This document shows, piece after piece, positions 1 through 12,200 of a stretch of DNA of 64,000 bases. The stretch is taken from assembly GCF_009827055.1 (NCBI RefSeq), contig NZ_WUMK01000003.1, forward strand, positions 62,001 to 126,000, written 5' to 3'. The position numbers were made by a program, and so were the translations under genes. Below the pieces are notes generated by a model, which saw only the letters and a program-made list of their open reading frames with translations, was not told the DNA's origin and searched no databases. Numbering within the stretch: position 1 is the first letter of the stretch; each line of letters opens with the position of its first letter. This DNA comes from Shinella kummerowiae (GTDB lineage: Bacteria > Pseudomonadota > Alphaproteobacteria > Rhizobiales > Rhizobiaceae).

Positions 1-785
1 GACGCCGATGCCTTGATCATCGAATTGCCGCTGGCGAGCGACGTTTCGATATCCGGTGCGCCGTCGACGGCAGTGAAGAAGAATTCGCTACGGTTCAGCT
101 GCTTGGCGGCAAGCTCGGCGCCGATCGCGGTCGGGTCGTTGATCGCGAAGACCGCATCGATCTTGTCGAAGCGGGTGAGAAGGCCCTGCATCACGGCAAG
201 GCCGCCGTCGCGCGAACCCTGGCCGTTCTGGTCGTCGGAGAGGATCTTGATGTCGGCATGTTTGCCGAGCGCATCCTTGCAGCCCTGCACGCGTTCGAGG
301 ATCGACGAGGAAGCCGGGCCATTGATGATGATGACGTCACCCTTGTTGCCAAGCTTGTCGGCAATGTAGTTGCAGGCTTCTTCACCAGCCTTGACGTTGT
401 TGGTCATCACGGTGACGTCGGCGCCTGGCGCGGAGACGTCGAAGGCGGCGACGACGACGCCGGCGGCCTGCGCCTTCTTCACGGCGGGAGCGATCGCCTT
501 CGCATCGACGGCGTTCAGCATGATGATGTCGACGCCGGCGGCAATGAAGCTGTCGATCTGCGAAACCTGCTTGTTGAGGTCATAGTCGGCCGAAACCGAG
601 ATGACTTCGACATTCGGGTTGATTTCCTTGGCGCGGTCTTCGATGCCCTTGATGGTGGCGACGAAGAACGGATTGCCGAGCAGACCGACGGAAATGCCGA
701 TCTTGTTGAGATCCTTGGCGGTCGCGGGCATGGCGAGTGCTACGGCCATGGCGGTGCCGACGAGCAACGTGGAAATTAGACGCAT
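1..785 (-). CDS. Periplasmic sugar-binding protein of an ABC importer (RbsB-like), partial
   Basis: The reading frame starts at an ATG behind an AGGAAA ribosome site and runs off the left edge of the window, so the C-terminus is missing. The first ~23 residues form a signal peptide ending near AMPATA. The mature part reads as a type I periplasmic binding protein of the ribose/galactose (Peripla_BP_4) family: the first strand 'KIGISVGLLGNPFF', then 'GVDIIMLNAVDAKAIAPAV' and 'INGPASSSILERVQG' are the usual landmarks. It would deliver a sugar or sugar alcohol to the permease and ATPase upstream in the same operon. It is the last gene of the operon DeoR-kinase-ATPase-permease-binding protein. The substrate cannot be read from the sequence. 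Confidence 0.9.
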   Translation of the reverse strand, partial: MRLISTLLVGTAMAVALAMPATAKDLNKIGISVGLLGNPFFVATIKGIEDRAKEINPNVEVISVSADYDLNKQVSQIDSFIAAGVDIIMLNAVDAKAIAPAVKKAQAAGVVVAAFDVSAPGADVTVMTNNVKAGEEACNYIADKLGNKGDVIIINGPASSSILERVQGCKDALGKHADIKILSDDQNGQGSRDGGLAVMQGLLTRFDKIDAVFAINDPTAIGAELAAKQLNRSEFFFTAVDGAPDIETSLASGNSMIKASA

Positions 786-845
786 GTTTTCCTCCTATGG
801 TGGCGCTTGCCGCGCCGTTGTCTCCGGTTGCGACCGGTTCGTTCA

Positions 846-864
846 GCCGGACCTCATGTCCGGC
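846..864 (-). other. Intercistronic hairpin between permease and binding-protein genes
   Basis: A perfect 7-bp stem (GCCGGAC with GTCCGGC, 5-nt loop) overlaps the permease stop codon. There is no clear T-run, so it is more likely a message-stability or attenuation hairpin that sets a different expression level for the binding protein than a full terminator. Confidence 0.4.
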
Positions 865-1837
865 CAAGCCCCTTGAGCCTGTAGCGATCGAGGCCGACGG
901 CGACGATGATGACGAGGCCCTTGATGATGTACTGCCAGATGTCCGAGACCCCGACGAGGATGAGGCCGTTGGAGAGCACGGCGATGATGAGCGCGCCGAT
1001 GAGCGTGCCCCAGATCGAGCCGACCCCGCCGACGAAGCTGGTGCCGCCGAGGATGACCGCTGCAATCGCGTCGAGTTCGTAGGCCTGGCCGAGCTGCAGG
1101 CCGTTCGCGGCATAGAGACGGGCGGCCGACATGGCGCCGCCGAGGCCGGACAGGAGGCCTGACATCGAGTAGACGAAGAGCAGCACCAGCGGCACCTTGA
1201 TGCCCGTCAGCCGCGCGGCCTCGGAATTGCCGCCGACGGCATAGATCCAAGTCCCGAGCACCGTGCGCTTCAGGATGAACCAGGAGACGATGATCGTGGC
1301 GATTGCGATGACGGCAAGCCACGGCACGCCGAACAGCGAGCCGTTGCCGATGAAGTCGAACGGCAGGTCCGGATTGAAGACGGTCGTATCGCCGCCGAGC
1401 AGGCGCGCTACACCGCGGATAGCGGTCAGTGAGCCGAGCGTCACGATGAAGGGCGGCAGTTTCAGCCAGGCGATGATCGCACCATTGAGGAAGCCGCAGG
1501 CAAGGCCCGCCGCGATCGCAGCCGGAATGCCGAGCATGCCGAGATCCGGCACCAGCGAGACGATGACCGCGATCATGGCGGAAGCGGCAAGGATCGAGCC
1601 GACGGAAAGATCGATACCGCCTGTCAGGATGACGAAGGTCATGCCGGCGGCCAGCACCGTGTTGATCGATGCCTGCTGCATGACGATGGACAGGTTGTTG
1701 ACGGAAAGGAACCGGCCGCTGAGCACATGGAAGCCAATCGCCAGAAGCACGAGGACCGGCAGCATGCCGAGCGCCGTCAGTGTCGAGCGCAGTTTCAGCT
1801 TGTCCATCCGGACCTGTTCGGTTTCGCTTGCAGTCAT
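854..1837 (-). CDS. Sugar ABC importer permease (RbsC-like)
   Basis: This 327-residue membrane protein belongs to the BPD_transp_2 (RbsC/AraH/XylH) family, with about eight to ten hydrophobic segments, the conserved 'GGIDLSVGSI' stretch near residue 70 and 'GRNxxAARLTGI'-type segment ('GGNSEAARLTGIKV') typical of sugar permeases. It forms the transmembrane channel with the neighbouring RbsA-type ATPase. I placed the start at the ATG preceded by GGTGGA, 22 codons inside the longest open frame, whose N-terminal extension is arginine-rich and unlike the family. It sits 34 bp downstream of the ATPase gene. Confidence 0.92.
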   Translation of the reverse strand: MTASETEQVRMDKLKLRSTLTALGMLPVLVLLAIGFHVLSGRFLSVNNLSIVMQQASINTVLAAGMTFVILTGGIDLSVGSILAASAMIAVIVSLVPDLGMLGIPAAIAAGLACGFLNGAIIAWLKLPPFIVTLGSLTAIRGVARLLGGDTTVFNPDLPFDFIGNGSLFGVPWLAVIAIATIIVSWFILKRTVLGTWIYAVGGNSEAARLTGIKVPLVLLFVYSMSGLLSGLGGAMSAARLYAANGLQLGQAYELDAIAAVILGGTSFVGGVGSIWGTLIGALIIAVLSNGLILVGVSDIWQYIIKGLVIIVAVGLDRYRLKGLGRT

Positions 1838-1871
1838 CGTTCCACCCCGTCTTCTTCGTCTCTGTGTATTT

Positions 1872-3409
<1,538 letters not shown>

Positions 3410-3413
<4 letters not shown>

Positions 3414-4813
3414 GCGCACATCTCCCTTGCCGTGGCCCGTTTCCCCGATGCCATGGCATCAACGTGATGCCGCCATTCCCGCCGATATGCATCGAGGCCA
3501 GAAAGGGTTGCCGGTTCGGCGATCACGCAGTCATTGACGAAGGGGCTGTGGCCGATCGTATCGAAGACGAGTGCGGCAGCACCAAAGGCGCTGCCTTCCG
3601 GATTGCTGCTGGTGTGCACGGTTTGCTGCGAGCGAAACGCCGCAAGAACGGAAGCATAAAGTCCCGTCTTCACAAGGCCGCCATCGATGACGATCGCATT
3701 GGCCGAGCCAATAAGGTCGAGAGAGAGATCCGTCATAAGCGCGACGTAGAGCATGGCAACAGCCGCCCGCTCCTCGCCCTCGACCGGCGGGCCGGCGAAA
3801 TGCCCTTCATGGCCTGGCATCGGTCCGCCGGGTGCGAAGGATGGCAAGGCAAAGGCCCGCTTGGCGATGACCGCAGCCACAGTTTCCGAAGAGATCGGCT
3901 TCACCCAGCCACCGCTCGCAACGTCATATTCCCGACCGCCCATGAAGCGGATGGTCGCAACCGGCTGATGGTCGACCGTGACGTTGGCCAGCATGTCTCG
4001 TGCAGCGTCGAGTTCTTCTAGCGGACTTGCCGGGTTGAAGATGATGACCCAGGTGCCGGTCGAGACGAGCGTAAAATCCGAGAAGCCGAGCGAGCGATAG
4101 AAGTAGAGCGCCGCATTGCTGTCATGCACGCCGTTGTGCACCGCGACCGTCGTGCTTTGTTCGCCGTCGAGCACCACTGCGTAGGTGCCAACAACGCTGC
4201 CTGCCCGCGCGAATTCCGGCATCTGGCCACGCCAGCCCATGCGGTCGATGAGACTGCTGAAATCATCCTGCAACGGCGCCCACAGATTGGAATGGCAGCC
4301 GAGATAGGAAACTTCCGAGACCATTCGCCCGGAAAACTTCCAGGTCCAGAATTGCGGATAGGCAAGGATGGCGTCAGCCTTGGCGATGAGAGCCGGATCC
4401 CGTTCGTTCAGCCAGAGCAAATGCCGTCCATAGTTGAAACCCAACGGCAGTGGCGGCGAAAAGGTCTCGCCAAATTCGGGTGCCATCGCGTCGATGCGAC
4501 CGGCGATATCAGCAGGCGGCTCCTGCTCATAGTCCAGTATTGCATGAACAAGCACATCGCCCGCAACGAGCGCAAAGGTGCAGCCATGCCCGGAGACGAT
4601 CATGCGATCGACACCGTGCATCGCAACGGCTCGCGCGAGTTCGTCCTCCATCCAGTGGAAGAGCGCGGCGTCATCCAGAACACGCAGATCGGCGTCCTCG
4701 CGCCAGACGGGGCGCGTCCGTGCCTCGTCGATCACCTGGCCCTCGGCCGAAACGATGAACAGCTTTGAATTGGTCTTGCCGAGATCGAAGACGGCGATGG
4801 GAGACTGGCTCAA
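3410..4813 (-). CDS. FGGY-family carbohydrate kinase
   Basis: This 467-residue protein begins with the phosphate-binding loop '[12 protein letters not shown]' of the FGGY/ASKHA sugar kinases, of the variant seen in rhamnulokinase-like and related members (DLGKTNSK instead of DxGTxSxR). A second ATP-site segment is '[11 protein letters not shown]', and '[13 protein letters not shown]' lies near the C-terminus. It should phosphorylate the imported sugar or its keto form. Translation starts at TTG in the overlap TTGA with the DeoR stop, behind GGAGGGG. It lies inside the transport operon and so differs in role from the second FGGY kinase of the divergent operon. The substrate is not determined; a rhamnulose-like ketose is only one possibility. 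Confidence 0.9.
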
Positions 4814-5589
4814 CTTGCCCCTCCCATCGTCGCGATGGTGATGGCGACGCCCGCATCTTCCAGCATCTTCGCAGCCGCATCGGTTAGCCCGTCGTCGGTG
4901 ATGATGGTGCCGATGCGCGACAATGGCAGGGCGACATGGCGCGGCTGAATGGAGAATTTCCGGCTGTCAGCCAGGAGCACGATCTCGTCGGCACAGGCGG
5001 CGAGTTCACCGATCACCTTGACGAGCAACGGATGGGATTCGAGCAGGCCCTTGCTACTGATACCCTGCGTGCCGACAAAGAAGCGCGAAGCAAAGAATCC
5101 CGGCGATCCGGCAGCGGCATCGTGAATAATGCCGGGTTCGCGATAAAGCTCGCCACCGGCAGTGGATAGCTGGCAGGTGCCGTGCTCGCCGAGATGGGCT
5201 GCGAGCGGCATGGAATTGGTCCAGATGCGCAGATTGCGGCGGGCAAGCAGGGTGCCGAGCTCATAGCAGGTCGATCCCGCATGCACGATGATGGAATCTC
5301 CGTCGCGCACGAGCCCTGCCGCGACGGCGGCAATGGCCCGCTTTGCCTCCACGGCGATATCGCGGTTCTCGTCATAGGGCCTTGCGGAAAGGCGCCCGCT
5401 GTCGCCGGCCTCGCTGGCGGAAATGCCGCCATAGACTTTCCGCGCCCGGCCAAGTTCGTGAAGCTTGTCGATGTCGCGGCGGATCGTGGCGGGAGAGACG
5501 TCGAGATGCTCCTGAAGATCCCGTACCGAAGCGAAGGGCGTCTCCCGCAAAAGATCGATGATAGCCTTGTGGCGCTCGGTATCGTTCAC
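4810..5589 (-). CDS. DeoR-family transcriptional regulator
   Basis: This 259-residue protein has an N-terminal winged helix-turn-helix ('VRDLQEHLDVSPATIRRDID', residues ~20-40) and a C-terminal DeoRC sugar-phosphate sensor domain ('AGSTCYELGTLL', 'NSMPLAAHL', 'LADSRKF'). I chose the GTG start because GAGGAGGAG lies seven bases upstream; the longer frame starting at an ATG at 5637 lacks a ribosome site and runs into the intergenic region. It is the first gene of the transport operon, divergent from the aldolase operon, so it probably represses both until the sugar phosphate accumulates. Confidence 0.93.
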   Translation of the reverse strand: MNDTERHKAIIDLLRETPFASVRDLQEHLDVSPATIRRDIDKLHELGRARKVYGGISASEAGDSGRLSARPYDENRDIAVEAKRAIAAVAAGLVRDGDSIIVHAGSTCYELGTLLARRNLRIWTNSMPLAAHLGEHGTCQLSTAGGELYREPGIIHDAAAGSPGFFASRFFVGTQGISSKGLLESHPLLVKVIGELAACADEIVLLADSRKFSIQPRHVALPLSRIGTIITDDGLTDAAAKMLEDAGVAITIATMGGAS

Positions 5590-5786
5590 GAATGCTCCTC
5601 CTCGGCATCTCCCGCGCCGATGAATGAAGATAATCACATAAATCCAAGACCATCAAGGCATGTGAGTTATTTTCTTCATTGTTGACGACATACAATCACA
5701 TCAATATCATTTGATAATAAAGTTCGCTCATCGCATCGCGAAATACCGTTGACGGGTCGGCAAGCAATCCAGAGGAGGAGGCCAGC
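5590..5786. promoter_or_regulatory. Divergent promoter region with repeated TCACAT elements
   Basis: This AT-rich stretch separates the DeoR operon from the aldolase operon. AATCACAT occurs at 5632-5639 and at 5694-5701, and an inverted copy (ATGTGAGTT) at 5660-5668. DeoR-family proteins usually bind repeated short elements, so these are candidate operators shared by both operons. The aldolase start is preceded by AGGAGGAGG. Confidence 0.45.
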
Positions 5787-6869
5787 ATGGCTTCGGACAT
5801 TCGGGCGGAAGACAATCCGGCCTTCAACGCATTTCTCGATCTCTCCGGAGAAATCGGCGGTGACGTGCTGAAGACGCAGGGTGCCGGCGGCAACACGTCG
5901 TTCAAGCGCGATGGCATGATGTGGGTAAAGGCATCCGGCACGTGGCTCGCCCATGCCGCTGAGCGTGACATCATGGTGCCGGTAATGGTAGCGCCGCTGG
6001 TAGCAGCGCTACGGGCCGGCGATCCGAGCGCCGAGAAGGCGACGGACTTCATTGTTTCGGCCCTGAACGCCTCCGGTCTTCGCCCCTCGATCGAGACCAG
6101 TTTCCACGCCGCCCTGCCTCAGAGCGTCGTTGCCCACTATCACTGCGTCAACGCGATCGCGCTCTCGATCCTCACAAACCGGGAAGCTGTCATTGCGGCA
6201 CGCATGGCGAAACTCTCCGACTTGACCTGGGCGACCATCCCATATCGTCGCCCAGGTACGCCGCTCGCGCATGAGATCGACCGCGTTGCCGTTACGCGAC
6301 CGGACGTGCTGATCCTCTACAATCACGGCATCATCGTAACCGGCGAGACCGTCGATGAGGTGCGTGAGCGCATTGCCCGCGTTACGGCCGCTCTCTCGGC
6401 CGAAGAGCGCCCGGCCACGCCGGCCGATCTCGCAGCGCTGAAAGCCCTCGCGGATGGTTCGGATTTCCACGTGGCCGAGGATGCCGGCAGCCACAAGACC
6501 GCGCTCAGCCAGGCCAATGTGGCGGTGGCGACGCGCGGTTCGCTCTACCCGGATCATGTCATCTTCCTGGGCACCGAGATCGGCGTGCTTGCCGATGGAG
6601 AGACGGTGGATGCCTATGTGGGGGCACGCCGCTCGCGCGACCTTGCAGTTCCGAAGATGCTCCTTGCACCCGGCCGTGGTGTGCTGCTTGCCAACGAACT
6701 CACTGCGGGCGGCCGTGTGATGGCACGCTGCCTCGCGGAAGTGGTCTCCCGCATTCCAGATGGCGCGTCGGTGGCTTATCTCACTCCCAACCAGGAACAC
6801 GAACTGACCCACTGGGAGGCCGAGCAATATCGTCAGGCACTCGACCGCAAGGCGAGCAAACAAGCATGA
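5787..6869 (+). CDS. Class II aldolase/adducin-family protein
   Basis: This 360-residue protein has the class II aldolase fold: 'KTQGAGGNTSFK' near residue 30 (the phosphate/substrate loop), 'VAHYHCVNAIA' near residue 114 carrying the paired zinc histidines, and 'LYNHGIIVTGET' near 178 with the third histidine. It is longer than the single-domain FucA/AraD enzymes (~215-230 residues); the extra C-terminal part resembles the arrangement in rhamnulose-phosphate aldolase fused proteins. It would cleave a phosphorylated ketose into dihydroxyacetone phosphate and an aldehyde. First gene of the divergent operon, strong ribosome site, and its stop overlaps the next start. Confidence 0.9.
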   Translation: MASDIRAEDNPAFNAFLDLSGEIGGDVLKTQGAGGNTSFKRDGMMWVKASGTWLAHAAERDIMVPVMVAPLVAALRAGDPSAEKATDFIVSALNASGLRPSIETSFHAALPQSVVAHYHCVNAIALSILTNREAVIAARMAKLSDLTWATIPYRRPGTPLAHEIDRVAVTRPDVLILYNHGIIVTGETVDEVRERIARVTAALSAEERPATPADLAALKALADGSDFHVAEDAGSHKTALSQANVAVATRGSLYPDHVIFLGTEIGVLADGETVDAYVGARRSRDLAVPKMLLAPGRGVLLANELTAGGRVMARCLAEVVSRIPDGASVAYLTPNQEHELTHWEAEQYRQALDRKASKQA

Positions 6870-8143
6870 GCACCGACAGAAAGCCCGTCGCCGCCCTCGG
6901 CATAGACCTCGGCACCTCCGGCGTGCGCGCCGCCCTGCTTTCCGAGGATGGCTCGCTGGTCGATATTGCAGCATACCCTTTTCCGGATGCCGCATCCGCG
7001 CGATTGCCATCGACCTGGTGGTGCGGCGTCAAGTCCAGCCTTGCCGAGCTTGCCTCGCGGAACTCCTTCGCGTCACTCAAGGGCGTTGCCGTTGACGGGA
7101 CGTCCGGAACGGTCCTTGCGGTCGATTCCGGTGGAATGCCCGTGGGTGAGGCGCTGATGTATAACGATCCCTGCCCCGATCGCACCATTGTCGAGCGCAT
7201 TGGCGCGCAGGCACCCTCCGACAGTCCAGCGCGGGGGGAGACATCCGCGCTCGCGCGCGCAATCCACCTGTCGCGCCGATCTGGCGTGCGTACGATCATG
7301 CATCAGGCCGACTGGATCCTGATGAACCTCGGTCTCGCCACGCCGACGAGTGACGAGAACAACGCACTCAAGACCGGCTACGATCTTGCCGCCGAGTGTT
7401 GGCCCAACTGGCTGGAAGCGTGCGGAATGGACATTGCCCTTCTGCCTGTCGTCAAACGGGCCGGCTCGCCCTTGTCGAGGATCACGGCGGGCGGGCTGGC
7501 GCTCGGCCTGCCTCGGGAATGCCGCTACTTCGCGGGCACGACGGACGGCTGCGCCTCGTTCCTGGCGACGGGCGCTTCAAACGTTGGCGATGGCGTTACC
7601 GCGCTCGGCTCGACACTCGTCATCAAGCTGGCCTGCGCGCTGCCGATCAATGCCGCCAACAATGGCATCTACTCGCACCGCGTCCTCGATTTCTGGCTCG
7701 CGGGCGGCGCATCCAACTCCGGCGGCGCCGTCATCCGCACGTTTTTCGATGGCGAGCAATTGAAAGCCATGACGTCGAAGCTGCAGCCGGACGCGCCGAC
7801 CGGTCTCGCCTATTATCCGCTGCTGGGACCAGGCGAGCGCTTCCCCATCAATGATCCCGCCTACCCGCCCCGCCTGGAGCCGCGCCCTTCCGATGATCTC
7901 ACCTTCTTCCAGGCGATCCTCGAAGGAATTACCGCCATCGAAAAATCGGGCTATGACCGGCTCGCTGAACTTGGCGGCCCAAGGGTGTTGTCCATCCGCA
8001 CGGTCGGAGGTGGTGCCGCCAATCCCGCCTGGGCGAGAATGCGGGAGAATGCCCTCGGCGTCCCGTTTCTCGCGTCGCGGTCGGCAGAAGCGTCGGTCGG
8101 TGCGGCTTCCCTCGTTCTCGCCGGAAAGGCCCGCTGGCCATGA
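6866..8143 (+). CDS. FGGY-family kinase, D-ribulose-kinase-like (SePSK/AtXK1 type)
   Basis: This 425-residue protein is a compact FGGY kinase: 'LGIDLGTSGVRAALLSEDG' at the N-terminus, 'VAVDGTSGTVLAVD' near residue 75 and 'ALMYNDPC' near 98 match the pattern of the D-ribulose kinase group represented by Synechococcus SePSK and Arabidopsis XK1. Later 'TDGCASFLATGA' and 'GSTLVIKL' form the rest of the nucleotide site. It presumably makes the ketose phosphate that the preceding aldolase cleaves. Start overlaps the aldolase stop (ATGA) and its stop overlaps the HAD start, so the three proteins are translationally coupled. Substrate assignment is by family resemblance only. Confidence 0.88.
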   Translation: MSTDRKPVAALGIDLGTSGVRAALLSEDGSLVDIAAYPFPDAASARLPSTWWCGVKSSLAELASRNSFASLKGVAVDGTSGTVLAVDSGGMPVGEALMYNDPCPDRTIVERIGAQAPSDSPARGETSALARAIHLSRRSGVRTIMHQADWILMNLGLATPTSDENNALKTGYDLAAECWPNWLEACGMDIALLPVVKRAGSPLSRITAGGLALGLPRECRYFAGTTDGCASFLATGASNVGDGVTALGSTLVIKLACALPINAANNGIYSHRVLDFWLAGGASNSGGAVIRTFFDGEQLKAMTSKLQPDAPTGLAYYPLLGPGERFPINDPAYPPRLEPRPSDDLTFFQAILEGITAIEKSGYDRLAELGGPRVLSIRTVGGGAANPAWARMRENALGVPFLASRSAEASVGAASLVLAGKARWP

Positions 8144-8982
8144 ACATCGCGCCACAGACAAACCTTGCCACCCTCGCCCAGCGCTACGATGCCTTTTTTG
8201 TCGACCAGTTCGGCGTCCTGCGTGATGATGATGGTGCCTATCCAGGTACCAACGCAGCCTTGCTTCATCTGAAGGCACTTGGGAAAACCATCATCATCCT
8301 CTCCAACTCGGGCCGCAGCGGTGACTACAATGCCGAGCGCCTGGTCAGGTTCGGCTTCGACCGGGCGGGTTTCGACCGTTTCCTGACCTCCGGCGACGTC
8401 GCCCACGCTATTCTCGCCGGGGAGACGGCCGATCACGCAGGAAACACCCGCTGTCTGACGATTTCGAGCGGCGGCGATCGTAATCTTGCCGACCGCCTCG
8501 GTTTTGAAACCGTCGAGGATGCAGCGCTTGCAGACATCGTGATCGTTTCGGGAAGCGAGGCGGAAAGGATTCCGCTGTCGACCTATCGCGAGCGTTTGCA
8601 GCCGGCTGCGCAACGCGGTGTACCCTGCTACTGCACCAATCCCGACCGCCACAAACTGGCCAAAGGCGGCATCACTGTCCCGGGCGCCGGCAGTATCGCG
8701 CTTGCCTATCAGGAGCTCGGCGGTCCCGTCCGCTGGTTCGGAAAACCCTACCCGACAATCTACCAGCACGCCCGGGCGCTGCTGAACGACATGGCAGCCG
8801 ATCGCATCCTGTGCATCGGCGACAGCATCGAACACGATATTGCGGGTGCCGCCAGCGCAGGTATCGCTTCCTGCCTTGTCCGAACGGGGATCCTTTCAGA
8901 CAGCTCCGAAAGCGAACTCGCCGCAATCGCCGACGCGCACGGCGCGCGCCCCGATTTCCTGATGGATCGCTTCACAACGTGA
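8140..8982 (+). CDS. HAD-superfamily (type IIA) hydrolase
   Basis: This 280-residue protein carries the HAD motifs: motif I 'DAFFVDQFGVLRDD' near residue 17, motif II 'IILSNSGRSGDYN' near 48, and motif III 'ILCIGDSIEHDIAGA' near 223. The C2-type cap between motifs II and III places it with the NagD/pyridoxal-phosphatase-like sugar phosphatases (resembling the family often labelled TIGR01459). The motif I second aspartate is replaced (DQF rather than DxD), a feature I read directly; in this subfamily that may be normal. It is the third gene of the aldolase-kinase operon and may dephosphorylate a pathway intermediate or a dead-end sugar phosphate. Confidence 0.87.
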   Translation: MNIAPQTNLATLAQRYDAFFVDQFGVLRDDDGAYPGTNAALLHLKALGKTIIILSNSGRSGDYNAERLVRFGFDRAGFDRFLTSGDVAHAILAGETADHAGNTRCLTISSGGDRNLADRLGFETVEDAALADIVIVSGSEAERIPLSTYRERLQPAAQRGVPCYCTNPDRHKLAKGGITVPGAGSIALAYQELGGPVRWFGKPYPTIYQHARALLNDMAADRILCIGDSIEHDIAGAASAGIASCLVRTGILSDSSESELAAIADAHGARPDFLMDRFTT

Positions 8983-9231
8983 TACCCGGAGACTGAGCGA
9001 CCTCGGTGTCGTGGACATTCCGAGCACAAGAACAAGCCTGCCAAGTAGAAACGCCTGTCGAGAACCACCAAAGGGATGCGGGCTACCACCGAAGGACTGC
9101 AATATGCCTCCCCGTTTCATCTTGCCGCCAATCCTCTCGTCGGCAATAGTGTGCGGGGCGGGATAGGGCATCCCCAGGATTGCAATCTAGAACTGGCTGG
9201 CTGGTTTTCTCCAGGTGCAGAAGGGTGCGTC

Positions 9232-12200
9232 ATGCGAAAGTCACTCATTCTGGCGCTCGCTGCCGTTTGCGCGATCGTCCTATTGTTTGCGACCGGTGCC
9301 GAAGCCCAACGGCGCAAGGGTGATGTCCTGCTGGGACCGGTCGAGACGTTCAGGGGGCTTGCACGGCGCGAGCCGTCCTCCCGGCAGCAACAGACGGAGC
9401 CGACAGGCCGCTGGATGCCGCTTGCGGCGTCCAATGGCACGGGCGGCACGATCTGCAACACCACGGGCAGCAAATATTCCTGTTTTGCCGTGCGCTGCGG
9501 CAATGAAGGCCGCGCCGAATTCGCCTTTTTCTACAATGTCGGAACCTATGCGGATGCGGTCAGGCCCAGCATCGTCGTCGATGACCGCCTGACATTTTCG
9601 ATCGCTCTGTCGCGGGTTGCGGAGGGCGTGATGGCCGGACCGATCGATGCCGGGCGCGACACGGTTCTCCTCGAAGCATTGAAGGCGGGGCGCACCTTCG
9701 CCTTCGATCCGGGTTTCCGCCATGTCTTCAGCCTCTCGGGATCGACCGCCCAGATCGATCGGACCCTTTCCCAATGCAGTCCGGCACAAACCCCTTCCTT
9801 TGTTGCGGAGGACACGGCGGAGACACAGGTTTCCGAAGCGCAGGGTGGTTCGAGAAGCGGCCTGCAATGGTTCTGGGACACTGATCTGCCTGGCCACGAC
9901 TATCGCAGCGGGCTCAAGGATCCGGCCCTGCGCGGAATTAGCCGCGACCAGTGCGCATCCTTTTGCGAGGTCGATGACCGTTGCCGCGCCTTCACGCACA
10001 ACGGCGCAAACAATGTCTGTATACTGAAGGAGGACGCGACACGCCGTGAAATCTTCGCGGGCGCATCCTCCGGCATCTTCCATGCCAAACAGCCGCGCGC
10101 CAAAGCGCGCACGGATGTCGTTGCCTCCTTTGCACAGGGGCTTTACTGGCGCGCCGGCGACACGCCGCAACGGTATGTCGAGCGTATCAGGAGCAATGCA
10201 ACGGGCTCCGGCGGCGCCTGTGAGGACGAGAGGGCAGCGCTGCGCGCGCTGGCTGCAGGGTTCAGCACCGAAATGCCGGCGCGGGATGCGACCGCGAATA
10301 CGCCGGTGCAGATCGCCTGGGCCAACAAGGCGCAGAATGCCGGCATCACCGCCTATTTCGTGCTGAGCACCAGCGGTTCGGTCCGCTTCACCGGAAAGGG
10401 TTTTCTCGCTTTGACGCCGGATGCGGTGGGACCCTTTGGCATCGAGCCGAGGCAGGAGGAAAACCGGGCGATCGTGGCACTCCATAGCCGTGGCGCGGGG
10501 CCGGCCGGCACGATCTCGCTGCTGCCGCTTTCGGCGGGCCCGATGGACCTGCACGCAACGCTCGTCGGCTACATTCGAGCCTGCAAGGAGGTCGTCGTTC
10601 TTCAGCAATGGGATGGCGCGCTTGCGGTAAAACCGGCAGCGCCGCAGATCGTGCTGAACGATCCCGTCGCCGGCACCCTCTATGACAAGCGTATCGACAT
10701 TCCCGCTCTCGGGCGAGACGTGCTTTTCAACGAGACCCGTTTTTTGGTGATCGACACAGCCACCGGCAGTGAAATCCTGGACCGGGAAGGCCACGACATC
10801 GCGCTGTCCCCGACAAAACGTTTCCTTGCCGTGCGCAGCAACGAGAACTTCGATGTCATCGACCTCGTGGACGGCGCGCGGGTCGCGACGCTCGGCGGCA
10901 GCGACCTTGCCTGGTTCAACAACGATTCCTTCGTCATCAGCGAGGCCGAACCCTGGGGCCGTACGTGGCTCGCATCGACCCTGTCGCCTGCGATCATGAT
11001 CGAGGAGCAGCGAACCGCTTGCGCGGCTTGCAGCAGTTCGATCTCCGCCTCCGTCAACATGGATCTCGAGAACATGCTCGGCATCGTCGCCGGACCGCTC
11101 GGCTATGCCGCCTTCGATTTGCAGGATGAAGATTTCGTCTCGCAGGATCCAAACCTGGTCATTGCCGACGAAGGCCTGAGAGGCGTGCGGGAGTTCATTC
11201 GGGTCCAAGCTGAAGCCATTGGGATAACCGCACCCATCGGCCTAGAGACTGGATGGAATGCTCCCCTTGGCCTTGCCTATACGCACTATACGGGTCAGCG
11301 CTCGACGGGCGGCGAGCGTGACACGAAAAACGCGGCGCTGTCGGCACTCCTGCTGAAGCGCGACTACGTTCGGCCGAACCGCGGCGTGCAGGAAACACAG
11401 GTCGCCATTGACCAGTCGCAGGAAGAAACGGTGCTGCGCGGCCTTGCGCCAGTCCGGCTGGATCGCGCCGCCATGGGCGTCGTCTCTCGGCGGACGCTGC
11501 TCGATGCCCTGCAACCCTTCGGCTTCACCGCGGGTAAGGCCACCCTCCCCGACTTCACCCTGGAGCCACTCGACGATACGCAGCGGTTCGATGAGACGGC
11601 GCGCTTGCCGTTCGAAGAACGGGTCAAGGCTGTAAGCAAGCAGCTTTCCGACGATATGGCCGCCATGAAGGCGCCGCTTGAATGGTCGCACGCAACGGAA
11701 CCCATGGATGCGATCTATTGCGAACAGGTAAGCCAGGGCTTGGAAAGCGGGAAACTGCCTGACGCGCTGGACCTCGCGCATCGCATTCGCCTTGGCGGCC
11801 AGATGATGTGGATCGTCCGCGGCATATGCTATGGCGGCCCCACGGCGGGAAGCCAGCTCAGCAAATCCTATCTGGCGATCTTCGATCAGGGCAGTGGCAC
11901 GCTTGGCGTAAAGCAGGCACTTGTTGCCCAGCAAGAGACATTCGGCGCTGCGCAGGAACGTTTCTTCCATGAACAGAAACTTGACGTGAAGGCCATCGGC
12001 ACCACCGCGCTGCTGTTCTATGCGAAGGCCGCTGGCACGATCGGCCTGTTCGATCTCAGGTCACGCCGCTTCCTGTTCGAGAAAATGGACCTGCCGCGGG
12101 GCGATATGCTGAAGGATGCCTTCGCGGACGAGAGCGGCCGTTACATTCTCCAGGAGAATATCGACGGAACCTTCTATATCCACAGGGTTTCGGACGCAGC

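Noticed and set aside
9280-11208. 642-codon open frame antisense to the caspase-like gene
   Set aside because: It is the complement of a high-GC coding region; no ribosome site, composition rich in R, G and A, and no family resemblance.
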